From assembly GCA_963697205.1 (NCBI GenBank), contig CAVONB010000013.1:310001-374000 (forward strand): 64,000 bases of DNA, given 5' to 3'. This document shows positions 20,191 through 29,150 of the stretch, piece after piece. A program made the position numbers and the translations under genes. The notes below the pieces were generated by a model. The model saw nothing but the letters and a program-made list of their open reading frames with translations. It ran no database searches and was not told where the DNA came from. This DNA comes from CAVONB01 sp963697205. Its GTDB lineage: Bacteria > Pseudomonadota > Alphaproteobacteria > Rhizobiales > Hyphomicrobiaceae. Position 1 is the stretch's first letter. Each line of letters begins with the position of its first letter.

Positions 20191-20847
20191 TTACAGCACA
20201 GCCTGGATATCGCGCACGAACGTGGTCAGGCCGAGCTGGCGGCGGCGCTTCAGACGCTCCGCCACAACGATCGCCCGCAAACCCTCGAAGCTGCGTTCCA
20301 CCTCGTCGTTGACGATGACATAGTCGTACTCGGCCCAATGGCTGATCTCCGCGGCCGCCGACGCCATGCGCCGCGCCACGACGTCGGGATGATCGAGATT
20401 GCGCGCCCGCAACCGGTCTTCCAGCGCCTTGCCGGTCGGCGGCAGGATGAAGACCCGCACGAGATCGGCCTCCAGCTCCTCGCGCAGCTGCTGCGCACCC
20501 TGCCAGTCGATGTCGAACAGCAGGTCCTGGCCGGCCGCGATCGCCGCCAGCACCGGCGCCTTGGGCGTGCCGTAGCAATTGTCGAACACCTGCGCCCACT
20601 CCAGCAGATCGCCGGTTTCGCGCATGCGCTCGAAACGCGCCATGTCGATGAAATGATAGTCGACGCCGTCGATCTCGCCGGCGCGCTGCGATCGCGTCGT
20701 CACCGAAACCGACGGCCGGATGCCCGGGTCGGCCGAGACCAGCTTTTTCGCAAGCGTGGTCTTTCCCGCTCCCGAGGGCGAGGACAGCACCAGCAGCAAG
20801 CCGCGGCGCTCGATCCGCGGCGGCAGGGATTGGGCGATCTCGGTCAT
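20191..20847 (-). CDS. gmk: guanylate kinase
   Basis: Phosphorylates GMP to GDP using ATP; essential in purine metabolism. The protein has 218 residues. The P-loop SSPSGAGKTTLAKKL, the GMP-binding VTTRSQRAGEIDGVDYHF region and the LFDIDWQGAQQL motif are intact. It starts four bases after the yicC stop, so the two are co-transcribed, as in many bacteria. The C-terminal tail QLGLTTFVRDIQAVL extends slightly beyond the core. Confidence 0.97.
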   Translation of the reverse strand: MTEIAQSLPPRIERRGLLLVLSSPSGAGKTTLAKKLVSADPGIRPSVSVTTRSQRAGEIDGVDYHFIDMARFERMRETGDLLEWAQVFDNCYGTPKAPVLAAIAAGQDLLFDIDWQGAQQLREELEADLVRVFILPPTGKALEDRLRARNLDHPDVVARRMASAAAEISHWAEYDYVIVNDEVERSFEGLRAIVVAERLKRRRQLGLTTFVRDIQAVL

Positions 20848-20851
20848 GGTC

Positions 20852-21745
20852 TCACTCGATGTTCTGCACCTGCTCGCGCATCTGGTCGATCACCGTCTTC
20901 AGCGCCAGGCCGAGCCGCGTGACATCGGTATCGTTGGCCTTGGAGCAAAGCGTGTTCGCCTCGCGATTAAACTCCTGCGCGAGAAAGTCGAGCTTGCGCC
21001 CGACCGGCTCGCTCGCCCCGATCAACTCGCGCGCAGCCGCGACATGAGCACCAAGACGCTTCAACTCCTCCTCCACGTCCGCCCGCGTTGCCAAAAGCAC
21101 CGCCTCCTGGTGCAGGCGATCGGCGTCGAACTGCCCCGCGCTGGCGTCCATGAGGCGCGCCACCTGCTCGCGCAGCCGCGCACGGATCGCCTCCGCCGAC
21201 CGCACAGGCGACGCAGCCACCGCCGCCGTCAGGCGCTCGACCTCGCCGACCTGAGCCGAAAGCACTTCGGCAAGCCGCGCCCCTTCGGCCTGCCGCGCCG
21301 CCACGAGACCGAGTAATGCCGCATCGAGTGTTTCCAGCATCGCCGCCGTCCGCGCGGCCTGCTCGGCCTCGTCTTCGGCCGCCTCCACGGTCTCCAGCAC
21401 ACCGCGCACCCCGAGGATGCCTTCCACGCTGGGTCGCGGCGCGCCCTCCAGGGCGCTTCCTACGATGGCGGCGGCAGCAAGCACCTGCTGCAGCGCAGCT
21501 TCATTCAGCCGGATCTGCGTCGGCGCGCCTTCGCTGCGCACCTGCAGCGACACGTTCAGGCTGCCGCGGACGAAGTGGCGTGCAGCCACCTCGCGCACCT
21601 TCGGCTCCAGGCTGTCGTAGCCGGGCGGCACCCTCAGCCGCACGTCGAGCCCGCGGCCGTTGACGCTGCGCACCTCCCAATGCCACGCGACGCTCCCGCG
21701 GCTCCCTTGTGAGCGGGCAAACCCCGTCATGCTTTGGATGGTCAT
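20852..21745 (-). CDS. yicC: YicC family endoribonuclease-like protein
   Basis: Family of endoribonuclease-like proteins known to affect small-RNA stability and stationary-phase growth. The protein has 297 residues. The conserved start is IQSMTGFARSQG, with the WEVRSVNGRGLDVRLRVP segment; the C-terminal DUF1732 region reads GRKLDFLAQEFNREANTLCSKAND. I chose the ATG at 21745 because homologues begin at this motif; an in-frame extension of 48 residues upstream is not conserved. It is paired with gmk. The middle part is Ala/Glu-rich and predicted helical. Confidence 0.93.
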   Translation of the reverse strand: MTIQSMTGFARSQGSRGSVAWHWEVRSVNGRGLDVRLRVPPGYDSLEPKVREVAARHFVRGSLNVSLQVRSEGAPTQIRLNEAALQQVLAAAAIVGSALEGAPRPSVEGILGVRGVLETVEAAEDEAEQAARTAAMLETLDAALLGLVAARQAEGARLAEVLSAQVGEVERLTAAVAASPVRSAEAIRARLREQVARLMDASAGQFDADRLHQEAVLLATRADVEEELKRLGAHVAAARELIGASEPVGRKLDFLAQEFNREANTLCSKANDTDVTRLGLALKTVIDQMREQVQNIE

Positions 21746-21959
21746 GGTGCGGTGGCCCGATCTCTTGTTGTTACCGGCATGGCCTGGACGTCCGCACGCA
21801 ACGAGAGGCAACGGACACGAGTGTTCGAGCCGCCGACACAGCGCCCACAACACGGGCCCATGCCCAAGCCGGCCGTAACAGCCCAGCAAACTCTAGTCCA
21901 GGATCGATTCTGAGGGAAACCCGCCAGGATAACCGAGACCCCCGCCAAGACACACAGCA

Positions 21960-21976
21960 GCGCGGCTGAGCCGCGC
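21960..21976 (-). terminator. hairpin just after mltG
   Basis: GCGCGGC (21960-21966) and GCCGCGC (21970-21976) form a perfect 7-bp stem with a three-base loop, five bases beyond the mltG stop on the minus strand. No T tract follows, so termination is uncertain; it may only stabilise the 3' end. Confidence 0.35.
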
Positions 21977-21981
21977 GTTGA

Positions 21982-23271
21982 TCAACGTGCGCTGCGCTCA
22001 ACGGCCTTGGGCCGGGGCTTTTTCTGCGGCAAGGGAATGACGTTGGCTTCGACCGGTGTGGCGACCGGCGGCGGCGCCTCCCGCGACACCGCCCGCGTCT
22101 GCGACTGGGCACTGGCGGCTTCCGCCTTGGCCCGCATCTCGCGCTCCACCTTGCGCCAGTTGCTGACCGCCGCGTTGTGCTCCTTGAGCGTCTGCGAGAA
22201 CGTATGGCCACCCGTGCCGTCAGCCACGAAGAACAAGTCACTCGTCTTGGCCGGGTTCAGCACCGCCTCGATCGCGGAACGTCCCGGGTTGCAGATCGGC
22301 CCCGGCGGCAGGCCGTCGATCTGATACGTATTGTAGGCCGTCTTGCCGTCGATGTCGGAGCGCGTGATCGGCCGTCCGAGCGAGCCCTGTCCGCCCACGA
22401 TGCCGTAGATGATCGTCGGGTCCGATTGCAGCCGCATGCCCTTGCGAAGCCGGTTGACGAACACCGCTGCCACCCGGTCGCGCTCGTCGTTGCGGCCAGT
22501 CTCCTTCTCCACGATCGACGCAAGGATGAGAGCTTCCTGCGGTGTGGCCAGCGGCAGGTCCGCCTGCCGCTTCTCCCACAGCGCCGCCAGAACCTTTTGC
22601 TGGTCCGCACTGAGCCGCTCGATCAGGTCCTGCCGCGACATGCCCTTGGAGAACCGATAGGTCTCCGGCAGCATCGTGCCCTCGGCCGGCACCTGCGTGA
22701 TCTCGCCCGTGAGGTTGGGATCGGCAATCATGCGCTCAACGATCTGCTGCGAAGTCAAACCCTCCGGCAGCGAAATCTTGGCAAGCACGGAGCGGCCTTC
22801 GACCAGCGTGTTGAGCACGCTGCGCATGCTCGCCTGTTTGCGGATCTCGTATTCGCCGGCTTTCAGCTCGTAGCGCTGCCGGTTCCCCCAGCTCTGATAG
22901 AGGTGGCTGGCGACAAAAACCCAGCGGTTGGCGATGATGCCCTCGCGCTCGAGCCGGGCGGCGATCTCGATCCGGCCCTCCCCGCGCGGCACCGCGATCG
23001 TGCGCGTCACATCGAGCGGTCCGGGACGGTCGAAGGCGAACGACAGGTAGGTCGCCGCGCCGCCAATTCCGGCAGCAAACACCAGCAGCAACGTGAAGAT
23101 GCCGCTCATCCAGCGGACGAGGGCATTGAGGCGCGGGCGCTCGCGCCGAATCCGCGCGCCGCGAGGGCGCGACGGCGCGCGCGTCGGCTCCAAGGCCTCG
23201 GCCGGGCTACGCGGGCGCACCCGGGCCTGGGCGGATTGTGTCGGCGAGGTTTCGACGCGACGGTTGCTCAT
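21982..23271 (-). CDS. mltG: MltG endolytic murein transglycosylase
   Basis: Inner-membrane lytic transglycosylase of the YceG family that cuts nascent glycan strands and sets their length. The protein has 429 residues from MSNRRVETS. A basic, Pro-rich cytoplasmic N terminus is followed by one membrane segment near residues 55-78. A LysM-like region and the catalytic domain follow, with SLPEGLTSQQIVERM and the active-site motif ASIVEKETGR (Glu255 by alignment to the E. coli catalytic glutamate). The NTYQIDGLPPGPICNPG motif closes the domain. A Pro/Lys-rich tail ends the protein. It lies downstream of fabF as in most alphaproteobacteria. Confidence 0.95.
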   Translation of the reverse strand: MSNRRVETSPTQSAQARVRPRSPAEALEPTRAPSRPRGARIRRERPRLNALVRWMSGIFTLLLVFAAGIGGAATYLSFAFDRPGPLDVTRTIAVPRGEGRIEIAARLEREGIIANRWVFVASHLYQSWGNRQRYELKAGEYEIRKQASMRSVLNTLVEGRSVLAKISLPEGLTSQQIVERMIADPNLTGEITQVPAEGTMLPETYRFSKGMSRQDLIERLSADQQKVLAALWEKRQADLPLATPQEALILASIVEKETGRNDERDRVAAVFVNRLRKGMRLQSDPTIIYGIVGGQGSLGRPITRSDIDGKTAYNTYQIDGLPPGPICNPGRSAIEAVLNPAKTSDLFFVADGTGGHTFSQTLKEHNAAVSNWRKVEREMRAKAEAASAQSQTRAVSREAPPPVATPVEANVIPLPQKKPRPKAVERSAR

Positions 23272-23309
23272 CGTTCTCCACCCGTTGCCAGCCTCCGCTG
23301 GCAGCATCC

Positions 23310-23333
23310 CCCAGTACCGATCCCAGTACCGAT
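23310..23333. repeat. 12-bp tandem repeat upstream of mltG
   Basis: CCCAGTACCGAT is present twice in direct tandem (23310-23321 and 23322-23333) in the gap between fabF and mltG, about 40 bases upstream of the mltG start. It could be a slippage duplication or a pair of half-sites; nothing else supports a regulatory role. Confidence 0.7.
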
Positions 23334-23517
23334 CCAAATGGCCATCGATGTGCCTGTCGGGCCGAGCCCATGGCGCCGGCGACTAGAAGCCGGGCACCGA
23401 TGCCCCTGCGAACACTAACGTCAATTATGGCAAAAGGACGGGTCCGACACGCGGACCTTCCGCTAGGCGCATTTCCAGAACGTCGCGAGGCCTGCCACAC
23501 GACGGCCTCGCACGCGC

Positions 23518-24783
23518 TTACGCAGCAAAACGCCGCATCACCAACGACGCGTTCGTCCCGCCGAAGCCGAACGAATTGGACAAGACGATATCGATCTGCT
23601 TCTCACGCGCGGTGTGCGCTACGAGATCGATCGACGTCTCCACCGAGGGATTGTCGAGGTTGATCGTCGGCGGCACGATGTTGTCGCGCATGGCAAGCAC
23701 GGAGAACACCGCCTCCACGGCGCCGGCCGCACCCAGCAGATGCCCGATCGCCGACTTCGTCGACGACATCGAAAGCTTGCCCGCCGAGTTCCCAAACAAG
23801 CGCTCCACCGCGCCGAGCTCGATCTCGTCGCCCATCGGCGTCGAGGTGCCGTGGGCGTTGATGTAATCGATGTCGGCCGGTGCGATGCCGGCCCGGTTGA
23901 CGGCTGCGCGCATGCAGCGGAAGGCGCCGTCGCCGTCCTCGGCCGGTGCCGTGATGTGGTACGCATCGCCCGACATGCCGTAGCCGACGACCTCGGCATA
24001 GATGCGCGCACCGCGCGCCTGCGCATGCTCCAGCGACTCCAGCACCACGATGCCAGCCCCCTCGCCCATGACGAACCCGTCGCGATCCTTGTCGTAGGGT
24101 CGCGACGCCTTCGTCGGCTGGTCGTTGAAGCCCGTCGACAGCGCACGGCACGCCGCGAACCCGGCGAGCGCGATCCGGCAGATCGGAGATTCCGCCCCGC
24201 CCGCGACCATCACGTCGGCATCGCCCAGTGCCACCAGGCGGGCCGCGTCGCCGATCGCGTGTGCACCCGTCGAGCAGGCCGTGACGACCGCGTGGTTGGG
24301 GCCCTTGAGCTGGTGGCGGATAGACACGTATCCCGACGCCAGATTAATGAGCCGACCCGGAATAAAGAACGGGCTGACCCGGCGCGGGCCCTTTTCCTTG
24401 AGCAGGATCGACGTGTCGGCGATGCCCGACAGGCCGCCGATCCCCGAGCCGATCAGCACGCCGGCGCGCTCTTGTTCGTCGCGCGACTTCGCCTGATAGC
24501 CGGAATCCTTGAGCGCCTGCTCCGCCGCCGCCATCGCATACACGATGAAGTCGTCGACCTTGCGCTGCTCCTTGGGTTCCATCCAGTCGTCGGGGTTGAA
24601 CTTGCCCTCCGACTGGCTCCCGCGAGGGATAAAGCTCGCGATCTGGCAGGAGATGTCCGAAACCTCGAACTCCTCCACGCGCCGCGCGCCGCTGTGGCCG
24701 GCCAGAAGGCGCGACCACGTCGCATCGACACCGCTACCCAGCGGCGTGACGAGCCCCAGTCCTGTAATCACCACGCGTCGCAT
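23518..24783 (-). CDS. fabF: beta-ketoacyl-ACP synthase II
   Basis: Condensing enzyme that elongates acyl-ACP with malonyl-ACP in type II fatty-acid synthesis. The protein has 421 residues. The catalytic Cys170 sits in VVTACSTGAHA, and the two catalytic histidines in NAHGTSTPMGD and SAIGHLLGAAG. The start RRVVITGLGLVTPLG is standard, so the ATG at 24783 is preferred over an upstream in-frame start. It follows acpP in the fabD-fabG-acpP-fabF cluster with a gap of 122 bases, enough for its own promoter. Confidence 0.97.
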   Translation of the reverse strand: MRRVVITGLGLVTPLGSGVDATWSRLLAGHSGARRVEEFEVSDISCQIASFIPRGSQSEGKFNPDDWMEPKEQRKVDDFIVYAMAAAEQALKDSGYQAKSRDEQERAGVLIGSGIGGLSGIADTSILLKEKGPRRVSPFFIPGRLINLASGYVSIRHQLKGPNHAVVTACSTGAHAIGDAARLVALGDADVMVAGGAESPICRIALAGFAACRALSTGFNDQPTKASRPYDKDRDGFVMGEGAGIVVLESLEHAQARGARIYAEVVGYGMSGDAYHITAPAEDGDGAFRCMRAAVNRAGIAPADIDYINAHGTSTPMGDEIELGAVERLFGNSAGKLSMSSTKSAIGHLLGAAGAVEAVFSVLAMRDNIVPPTINLDNPSVETSIDLVAHTAREKQIDIVLSNSFGFGGTNASLVMRRFAA

Positions 24784-24905
24784 AGCCCACCCTGCTCTGC
24801 TGACACACCTTCCGCCAATCACCGCCCGCCCCCGACAACACCCCCGGCCGTCGTGTGCGATGCACCGGTCATGCCCCGGGGCCGGCGGTGCCGCGTCGCC
24901 GGCTG

Positions 24906-25148
24906 TCAGGCCGCGTTAGCGTTCTTCTCGAGGAATTTCACCGCGTCGCCCACCGTCAGAATGTGCTCGGCCGCATCGTCGGGGATCTCGCACCCGAACT
25001 CTTCCTCGAACGCCATGACGAGCTCGACCGTGTCGAGGCTGTCGGCACCCAGGTCATCGATGAAGCTGGCGTTGTCCGTCACCTTCTCGGCGTCGACGCC
25101 GAGGTGCTCGACCACGATCTTCTTCACTCGCTCCGAAACGTCGCTCAT
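24906..25148 (-). CDS. acpP: acyl carrier protein
   Basis: Small acidic carrier of growing acyl chains, 80 residues. Ser37 in LGADSLDTVEL is the 4'-phosphopantetheine site. The four-helix pattern (SERVKKIVVEHLGVD, VELVMAFEEEFG, EIPDDAAEHILTVGDAV) is complete. A GAGGACGAACA ribosome binding site precedes the ATG. It lies between fabG and fabF. The 316-base gap upstream suggests its own promoter, in keeping with the high expression known for acpP. Confidence 0.98.
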   Translation of the reverse strand: MSDVSERVKKIVVEHLGVDAEKVTDNASFIDDLGADSLDTVELVMAFEEEFGCEIPDDAAEHILTVGDAVKFLEKNANAA

Positions 25149-25464
25149 TGTTCGTCCTCGCGTCAGTCAGTGTCTGATGTCGGTATGCTGTTGATATTTG
25201 CGCCTGATCCCCGCCCCTGCCGGCCGGCTTCGTTCCGATTCGGACAGTAACGTGACGCGGCTATCAGAGTCCCGGGCCGGCGGCCTTGGGCCGATGCCCC
25301 CGATGCCGGTCTTTTCCCCAGAATGTCGCTCTCAATGGATCGCGCCCCCCGATCGCCCGTTGCGTTATCACACCCCTCCAGGCTTGGCCAGCGTTGCCGA
25401 ATGGCCGGGGATGCGGCAACGCGGCCCGCTTCGGCCGCACACGCCTCCCCACCGTCTAAGTCCC
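25149..25464. other. intergenic region between fabG and acpP
   Basis: This 316-base gap precedes the minus-strand acpP. A 101-codon open frame covers most of it, but its Gly/Arg-rich translation shows no domain and no good ribosome binding site, so I leave it unannotated. It probably carries the acpP promoter; the A/T-rich patch near 25190-25200 (GATATTTG) is the only candidate site. Confidence 0.45.
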
Positions 25465-26211
25465 TCACATCATGGCCATTCCGCCGTTCACATGCAGCGT
25501 CTGGCCGGTCATGTAGCCGCCCTCGTCGCTGGCCAAGTAGACCGCGGCAGCCGCGATGTCCTGGGGCGCCCCGAAGCGCCCGAGCGGGATGTGCTTCATC
25601 GCCTCGTCGACGATCTTGTCGCCCAGCACCTCAGTCATGGCCGTCTTGATGAACCCCGGCGCGATGCAGTTGGCCGTGATGCCCCGGTTGGCCACCTCGC
25701 GGGCCAGCGATTTCGTCATGCCGATCATGCCGGCCTTGGAGGCGGCATAGTTGCCTTGCCCCGGGTTTCCCATGACGCCGGACACCGAGGAAATGTTGAT
25801 GATCCGCCCGTAACCTGTCTTGTTGCGCAGCATCGCGCGCGTGGCGGCCCGGCACAGCATGAAGGTCGATGTAAGGTTGACGGCGATGACGTCGTCCCAC
25901 TGCTCGTCCTTCATCACCATGAAGAGGTTGTCCTTGGTGAGCCCGGCGTTGTTGACCAGGATGTCCAGCCGGCCGCCCACGGCCTTCGTCGCCTCGTCGA
26001 TCAGCTTGCCCACCTGCGCCTTGTCGGCCAGGTCGCACGGCACGGCGACCGCGCGATCCTTCAGTTCGCCGACCAGCGCGTCGAGCTTGTCGGCCTGCCG
26101 GCCCGAGACCGCGACCGTGGCGCCCTGTGCGTGGAACGCGCGCGCAATGGCGCCGCCGATCCCTCCCGTGGCGCCCGTCACGAGTGCCGTCTTGCCGCTC
26201 AAGTCGAACAT
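25465..26211 (-). CDS. fabG: 3-oxoacyl-ACP reductase
   Basis: NADPH-dependent short-chain dehydrogenase that reduces 3-oxoacyl-ACP. The protein has 248 residues. The cofactor motif TGATGGIG, NNAG at 87-90 and the catalytic Ser142, Tyr155, Lys159 (NYAASKAG) are all in place. The C terminus TGQTLHVNGGMAMM is typical. The ATG at 26211 gives the family start FDLSGKTALVTGA; an alternative ATG five codons upstream overlaps the fabD stop. It follows fabD with an 11-base gap. Confidence 0.97.
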   Translation of the reverse strand: MFDLSGKTALVTGATGGIGGAIARAFHAQGATVAVSGRQADKLDALVGELKDRAVAVPCDLADKAQVGKLIDEATKAVGGRLDILVNNAGLTKDNLFMVMKDEQWDDVIAVNLTSTFMLCRAATRAMLRNKTGYGRIINISSVSGVMGNPGQGNYAASKAGMIGMTKSLAREVANRGITANCIAPGFIKTAMTEVLGDKIVDEAMKHIPLGRFGAPQDIAAAAVYLASDEGGYMTGQTLHVNGGMAMM

Positions 26212-26222
26212 ACGTGTAATCC

Positions 26223-27170
26223 TCATCCTTCCAACAGCGCTGTCACCGCGGCGAGATCCTCCGGCGTGCCGAGGCTCGCGGCGTTGAGCGCCTTGTCGAT
26301 ACGCTTGACGAGACCGGCGAGCACCTTCCCCGACCCGATCTCATAGAAATCCGTCACCCCGCGCTCGGCCATCGCGCCGACACACTCCCGCCAGCGCACC
26401 GTGCCCGTCACCTGCGCGACCAGCGCCTTGCGGATCTCATCGGGGTCAGCAATCGGGGCCGCGAGCACATTCGCTACCACCGGCACGACCGGCGCCTTGA
26501 TCTCGATCCTGGCCAAAGCCTCCGCCATGGCGTCGGCGGCCGGCTTCATCAGCGCGCAATGGAACGGCGCTGACACCGGCAGAGGCAACGCCCGGCGCAC
26601 ACCGTGGGCCTTGCCCACCTCCTGCACGCGGTCGATCGCAGTCTTGTGGCCCGACAGAACGACCTGCGTCGGCTCGTTGTCGTTGGCGACGTCGCAGACA
26701 TCGCCCTGCGCCGCCTCCGCAGCCACCTTGCGCGCCACGTCGAGCCCGACACCCAGCAGCGCCGCCATCGCCCCCTGCCCCACGGGGACCGCCTTCTGCA
26801 TCGCCTGGCCGCGCAGCTTCAACAGCCGCGCCGCGTCCGCCAACGTGAAGGCGCCGGCCGCCGCCAATGCGGAATATTCGCCCAGCGAATGACCGGCGAC
26901 GTAGCTCACACGATCCTTGAGCGAGAAACCCTTCTCCTGCTCCAACACCCGGATCACCGCCATCGACACCGCCATCAACGCGGGCTGGGCGTTCTCCGTC
27001 AGCGTCAGCGTTTCCTTCGGCCCCTCCCACATGATCTGGGAGAGCTTTTGCCCCAGCGCCGAGTCGACCTCGTCGAAAACCGCCCGCGCGGACGGAAAGG
27101 CATCGGCCAGGGCCTTGCCCATGCCGACGTCCTGGCTTCCCTGCCCCGGGAAGACGAATGCAATAGCCAT
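26223..27170 (-). CDS. fabD: malonyl-CoA:ACP transacylase
   Basis: Transfers malonyl from CoA to ACP to supply fatty-acid elongation. The protein has 315 residues. The N-terminal FVFPGQGSQDVGMG motif, the nucleophile Ser95 in GHSLGEYSAL, the oxyanion-hole glutamine and the catalytic His region SAPFHCALMKP are present. The ATG at 27170 fits the family start exactly. It is the first gene of the fabD-fabG-acpP-fabF cluster; its promoter should lie in the 115 bases upstream. Confidence 0.97.
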   Translation of the reverse strand: MAIAFVFPGQGSQDVGMGKALADAFPSARAVFDEVDSALGQKLSQIMWEGPKETLTLTENAQPALMAVSMAVIRVLEQEKGFSLKDRVSYVAGHSLGEYSALAAAGAFTLADAARLLKLRGQAMQKAVPVGQGAMAALLGVGLDVARKVAAEAAQGDVCDVANDNEPTQVVLSGHKTAIDRVQEVGKAHGVRRALPLPVSAPFHCALMKPAADAMAEALARIEIKAPVVPVVANVLAAPIADPDEIRKALVAQVTGTVRWRECVGAMAERGVTDFYEIGSGKVLAGLVKRIDKALNAASLGTPEDLAAVTALLEG

Positions 27171-27285
27171 GGCGCGCTCCCAGCGAGTTCCCAGACGGCT
27201 CGCGGGCTTTAGGCATGGCTCAACGGTGGCTGTCAAGCCACACCCGGGTTTGCGCTGGGGTGCGCGCCAGGCGCAGGTTGGACCG

Positions 27286-27663
27286 TTACCGCCCCACGCG
27301 GCACGGCCGCGCGGTCACCGAGCAGGTCCACAGGCCGCCGGAGGGGGCGCATTTCATGGCCTTGCTGACCGCAAGCTTGTAGCTGCCCCACGCACTGCCG
27401 TATTCGTCCGCCGTGAACACCGCCCAATTCCGGCTCGCAGCCGCCTCCGCGCCCTTGCGGCTCGGGAGCGTGCCCTCACCGTAATGCTCATGGCTGGAAA
27501 AACAGAGCTTGCCGCCCTCCCGCCGCTTTTCGTGGATGCTGTCGAGTCCTGTCACCGCCGGCTGCTTACTGGCGGCGGCCTGGACTGGCCCGGTTCCGAT
27601 CAGGAGCAAACCGCCGACGACGGCGGCGATGGGAAGAATGAAGCGTTTGCAGGCGTCGCGCAT
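27286..27663 (-). CDS. small secreted hypothetical protein
   Basis: I do not recognise a named family. The protein has 125 residues. It has a clear signal peptide (RFILPIAAVVGGLLLIGTGPVQA, cleavage near residue 29) and a mature part of about 95 residues. This part contains cysteines in GKLCFSS, AMKCAPSGG and LWTCSV, plausible for a disulfide in the periplasm. The sequence ASRNWAVFTADEYGSAWGSYKLAVSKAMKC resembles small conserved secreted proteins common in Hyphomicrobiales. It is divergent from eipA by 191 bases, which suggests an envelope role, not proven. Confidence 0.65.
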   Translation of the reverse strand: MRDACKRFILPIAAVVGGLLLIGTGPVQAAASKQPAVTGLDSIHEKRREGGKLCFSSHEHYGEGTLPSRKGAEAAASRNWAVFTADEYGSAWGSYKLAVSKAMKCAPSGGLWTCSVTARPCRVGR

Positions 27664-27854
27664 GGCCGATCTCCGCTGCTGCGATGCGATCCAGCTACAT
27701 TGGACCAGGGAACAGCAACGGATTTCGCCTGGAAAGTGTTAAGCATTTGCCCAATGCATCGTGCGGCCTGACCGTCGCACCGAAGCACCGCATGACCAGC
27801 GCGACCCAGGGTGATCATCGCCCCCATCTTCCAACCGGCACCCGTGAAACCGCT

Positions 27855-29144
27855 ATGACATCGCTCACGCCCTTGCACCGCACACCACCAATCGCGCCAC
27901 GTCCTAGTGTCGGCGTGTCGCGCGAACCACTGGCCCGCCTCCACCAGCCGGCTTACGGCCGCCGTGCCGCGCGCTTATCGCACCTCGCCGCCGCGGCCAT
28001 CGTCGCTGTTGCCGGACTTCTGCCGCCATCCGCCCGCGCAGCCGACCCAAAAGCGCAGGCCTGCAGCCCCGCCGATATCGCCGCCGCCGTCGAGCGCGCC
28101 GGCGAGGAACTGCGCCGCTTCAACGCCGAGAACACACCCAAGCTGCAGGCGAAGCTGAGAGCGCTGAAAGCGGCGCGGGGCTGGAGCGACGCCGACTACG
28201 AGCGCCGCAGTATCGACCTTCTGCACGATAACCGCATCGCCACCTACGATCGCCGAGCCAGCGACATCCTCGCGCGCATCGATGCCCTCGGCGTCACGAG
28301 CGCGAGCACCACCACGGCCACGGCCACCGAGTGCGCTAAGGTCGGCCAACTCCAGGCCGCCACCCGCGAGTTGCTCGCGACGATGAAGGCAAAGGCCGAT
28401 TACACCCAGGCGCGCCTCGACACTCAGATCGCCGCTGCCACGCCCCCACCGGCACCCACCGCACCCGCGCGCGTCACGCCTCCTCCTGCCGCCCCGCCCC
28501 GCCAGGCCAAAGAGCCACCCAAGGACTGGAAGAGCGCCACCAGCACCGCGCCAATCCCTGCTGAGCGCGGATCGCCCCCGCAAAGCCCCGTGTCAGAACC
28601 CGCAGCACCCGCCCCCTCGGCCCCCTCACCGGCCTGGCCCGAGCAAGGTCCGCCGCCACAGGCCGGCTACACCATCGATGAAATCCGTGAGGTCTCGCGC
28701 GGCTTCTTCGGCACCATCTCCACCGAGCTGGCCAGCGTCATCGAGCACGCGTTCCGTAAATCGGGCCGGCCCACCGCCTACATCCTGGGCACCGAAGGCG
28801 GCGGCGCCTTCCTGGCCGGCCTGCGCTACGGCGAGGGCACGCTCTACCTGCGCTCCGGCGGCAGCCAAAAGATCTACTGGCAGGGCCCCTCGCTGGGCTC
28901 CGACATCGGCGCCTCGGGATCGCGGACCATGTTCCTGATCTACCGCGCCGACACCCCCGACCGGCTCTACCGGCGCTTCACCGGCATCGACGGCTCGGCC
29001 TACTTCGTCGGCGGCGTCGGCCTGACGTTCCTGACCGACGGCACCGTCCTGATGGCGCCGATCCGGTCCGGCGTCGGCTTTCGCCTCGGCGCCAGCATCG
29101 GCTACATCCGATTCTCGCCGACACCGACCTGGAACCCCTTCTGA
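27855..29144 (+). CDS. eipA: EipA/DUF1134 envelope-integrity protein with long N-terminal region
   Basis: The last 158 residues or so are a DUF1134 domain, the family of Brucella EipA, a periplasmic beta-sheet protein needed for envelope integrity. Diagnostic stretches are GFFGTISTELASVIEHAF, YILGTEGGGAFLAGLRYG and IYWQGPSLGSDIGASG. From the ATG at 27855 the protein has 429 residues. A signal segment (LAAAAIVAVAGLLPPSARA) comes first. A helical, charged region of about 130 residues with a cysteine follows, then a Pro/Ala/Ser-rich linker of about 80 residues, and the DUF1134 domain. EipA proteins are usually about 200 residues, so the extra helical domain is unusual. Start codon uncertain: no good ribosome binding site is seen. 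Confidence 0.85.
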   Translation: MTSLTPLHRTPPIAPRPSVGVSREPLARLHQPAYGRRAARLSHLAAAAIVAVAGLLPPSARAADPKAQACSPADIAAAVERAGEELRRFNAENTPKLQAKLRALKAARGWSDADYERRSIDLLHDNRIATYDRRASDILARIDALGVTSASTTTATATECAKVGQLQAATRELLATMKAKADYTQARLDTQIAAATPPPAPTAPARVTPPPAAPPRQAKEPPKDWKSATSTAPIPAERGSPPQSPVSEPAAPAPSAPSPAWPEQGPPPQAGYTIDEIREVSRGFFGTISTELASVIEHAFRKSGRPTAYILGTEGGGAFLAGLRYGEGTLYLRSGGSQKIYWQGPSLGSDIGASGSRTMFLIYRADTPDRLYRRFTGIDGSAYFVGGVGLTFLTDGTVLMAPIRSGVGFRLGASIGYIRFSPTPTWNPF

Positions 29145-29150
29145 CCGCGC

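Noticed and set aside
25163..25468. 101-codon frame between fabG and acpP
   Set aside because: Gly/Arg-rich composition, no ribosome binding site, and it overlaps the fabG 3' end; the gap is better explained as promoter DNA.
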